Both the position numbers and the translations under genes were made by a program. The notes under the pieces are model-generated. The model was not told the origin of the DNA. It did not search any database and was given only the letters and a program-made list of their open reading frames with translations. This document shows positions 5,915 through 5,966 of a DNA stretch of 5,966 bases, in pieces (position 1 is the stretch's first letter; every line of letters begins with the position of its first letter). Source of the stretch: Caldifarciminota bacterium (GTDB lineage: Bacteria; Hydrothermota; Hydrothermia; B15-G9; WFZT01); NCBI GenBank assembly GCA_026986655.1, contig JALSOD010000316.1, forward strand, positions 1-5,966. The letters run 5' to 3'.

Positions 5915-5966
5915 AATCAGTTCTCCGAATTAAATTTATAAGTTAAATACTACACGAAAGGAGGTA
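5915..5966. promoter_or_regulatory. Divergent intergenic region with back-to-back promoters likely
   Basis: The 52 nt upstream of the PspC gene are strongly A+T-rich in the middle (5929-5950). One near-consensus -10 can be read each way: TATAAG on + at 5937-5942 and TATAAA on - at 5940-5935. Neither has a convincing -35, so these boxes are suggestions. The layout, a minus gene starting at 5914 and a + ribosome binding site at the right edge, implies that promoters for both directions must share this short stretch or overlap it. Confidence 0.4.
5957..5965 (+). promoter_or_regulatory. Perfect Shine-Dalgarno sequence for a + gene starting just outside the window
   Basis: AAAGGAGGT is an exact complement of the usual anti-Shine-Dalgarno tail of 16S rRNA. 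No open frame inside the window uses it, and the window ends 1 nt later, so the expected start codon falls just past the right edge. The same strong AGGAGGT core is used before the isomerase and the nucleotidyltransferase genes, showing that this host uses such sites. Confidence 0.6.

Noticed and set aside
5955..5966. Possible 3' end of a 16S rRNA gene on the minus strand (ACCTCCTTTC)
   Set aside because: The base before ACCTCC is T rather than the C of the conserved GGATCACCTCC end, and only one base remains to the edge; a + strand Shine-Dalgarno is the simpler reading.
1..5966. Mobile element, attachment site, CRISPR array, tRNA or toxin-antitoxin pair
   Set aside because: No transposase or integrase motif, no spaced repeat series, no cloverleaf and no toxin-like small gene pair was seen on either strand.

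Overview
The window comes from a diderm (LPS-bearing) bacterium. It encodes lipid-A-disaccharide synthase, the C-terminal part of an RND efflux pump and a probable lipoprotein. The DNA is moderately A+T-rich by eye, and the proteins are rich in Lys and Ile with many AGA/AGG arginine codons. A bifunctional Pgi/Pmi isomerase, a family first known from archaea and found in scattered bacteria, next to lpxB would suit an FCB-group, WOR-3-like or other uncultured lineage. No marker here settles the taxonomy, so that placement is inference.

Layout, left to right. Positions 2-931 (+) hold the 3' end of an RND (HAE1-type) transporter gene that begins outside the window. A 99-nt gap follows, with a very G+C-rich perfect hairpin at 956-984 that is probably a terminator or a dispersed palindromic element. 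Positions 1031-4947 (+) form a tight five-gene operon: an unrecognised 83-aa protein, lpxB, a bifunctional phosphoglucose/phosphomannose isomerase, a sugar-1-phosphate nucleotidyltransferase with a left-handed beta-helix tail, and a Maf-family nucleotide pyrophosphatase. All four junctions in this run are 4-nt ATGA overlaps.

A two-gene minus-strand operon converges on it. A PspC-domain membrane protein (5914-5537) is joined by another ATGA overlap to a putative lipoprotein (5540-4926). The lipoprotein's last 22 nt overlap the end of maf on the opposite strand. The final 52 nt are a divergent intergenic region ending in a perfect Shine-Dalgarno sequence on the + strand, so another + gene probably starts just past the window.

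The plus operon appears to link lipid A assembly (LpxB), interconversion of fructose-6-P with glucose-6-P or mannose-6-P (Pgi/Pmi) and activation of a sugar-1-phosphate to a nucleotide sugar. That is plausibly precursor supply for LPS or other surface glycans. The phosphomutase needed between the isomerase and the nucleotidyltransferase is not in the window. The minus-strand pair is an envelope membrane protein plus lipoprotein of unknown job. I found no mobile element, CRISPR array, tRNA or rRNA. Most of the window is recognisable housekeeping or envelope content; the least explained parts are the 83-aa protein, the lipoprotein and the G+C-rich hairpin.
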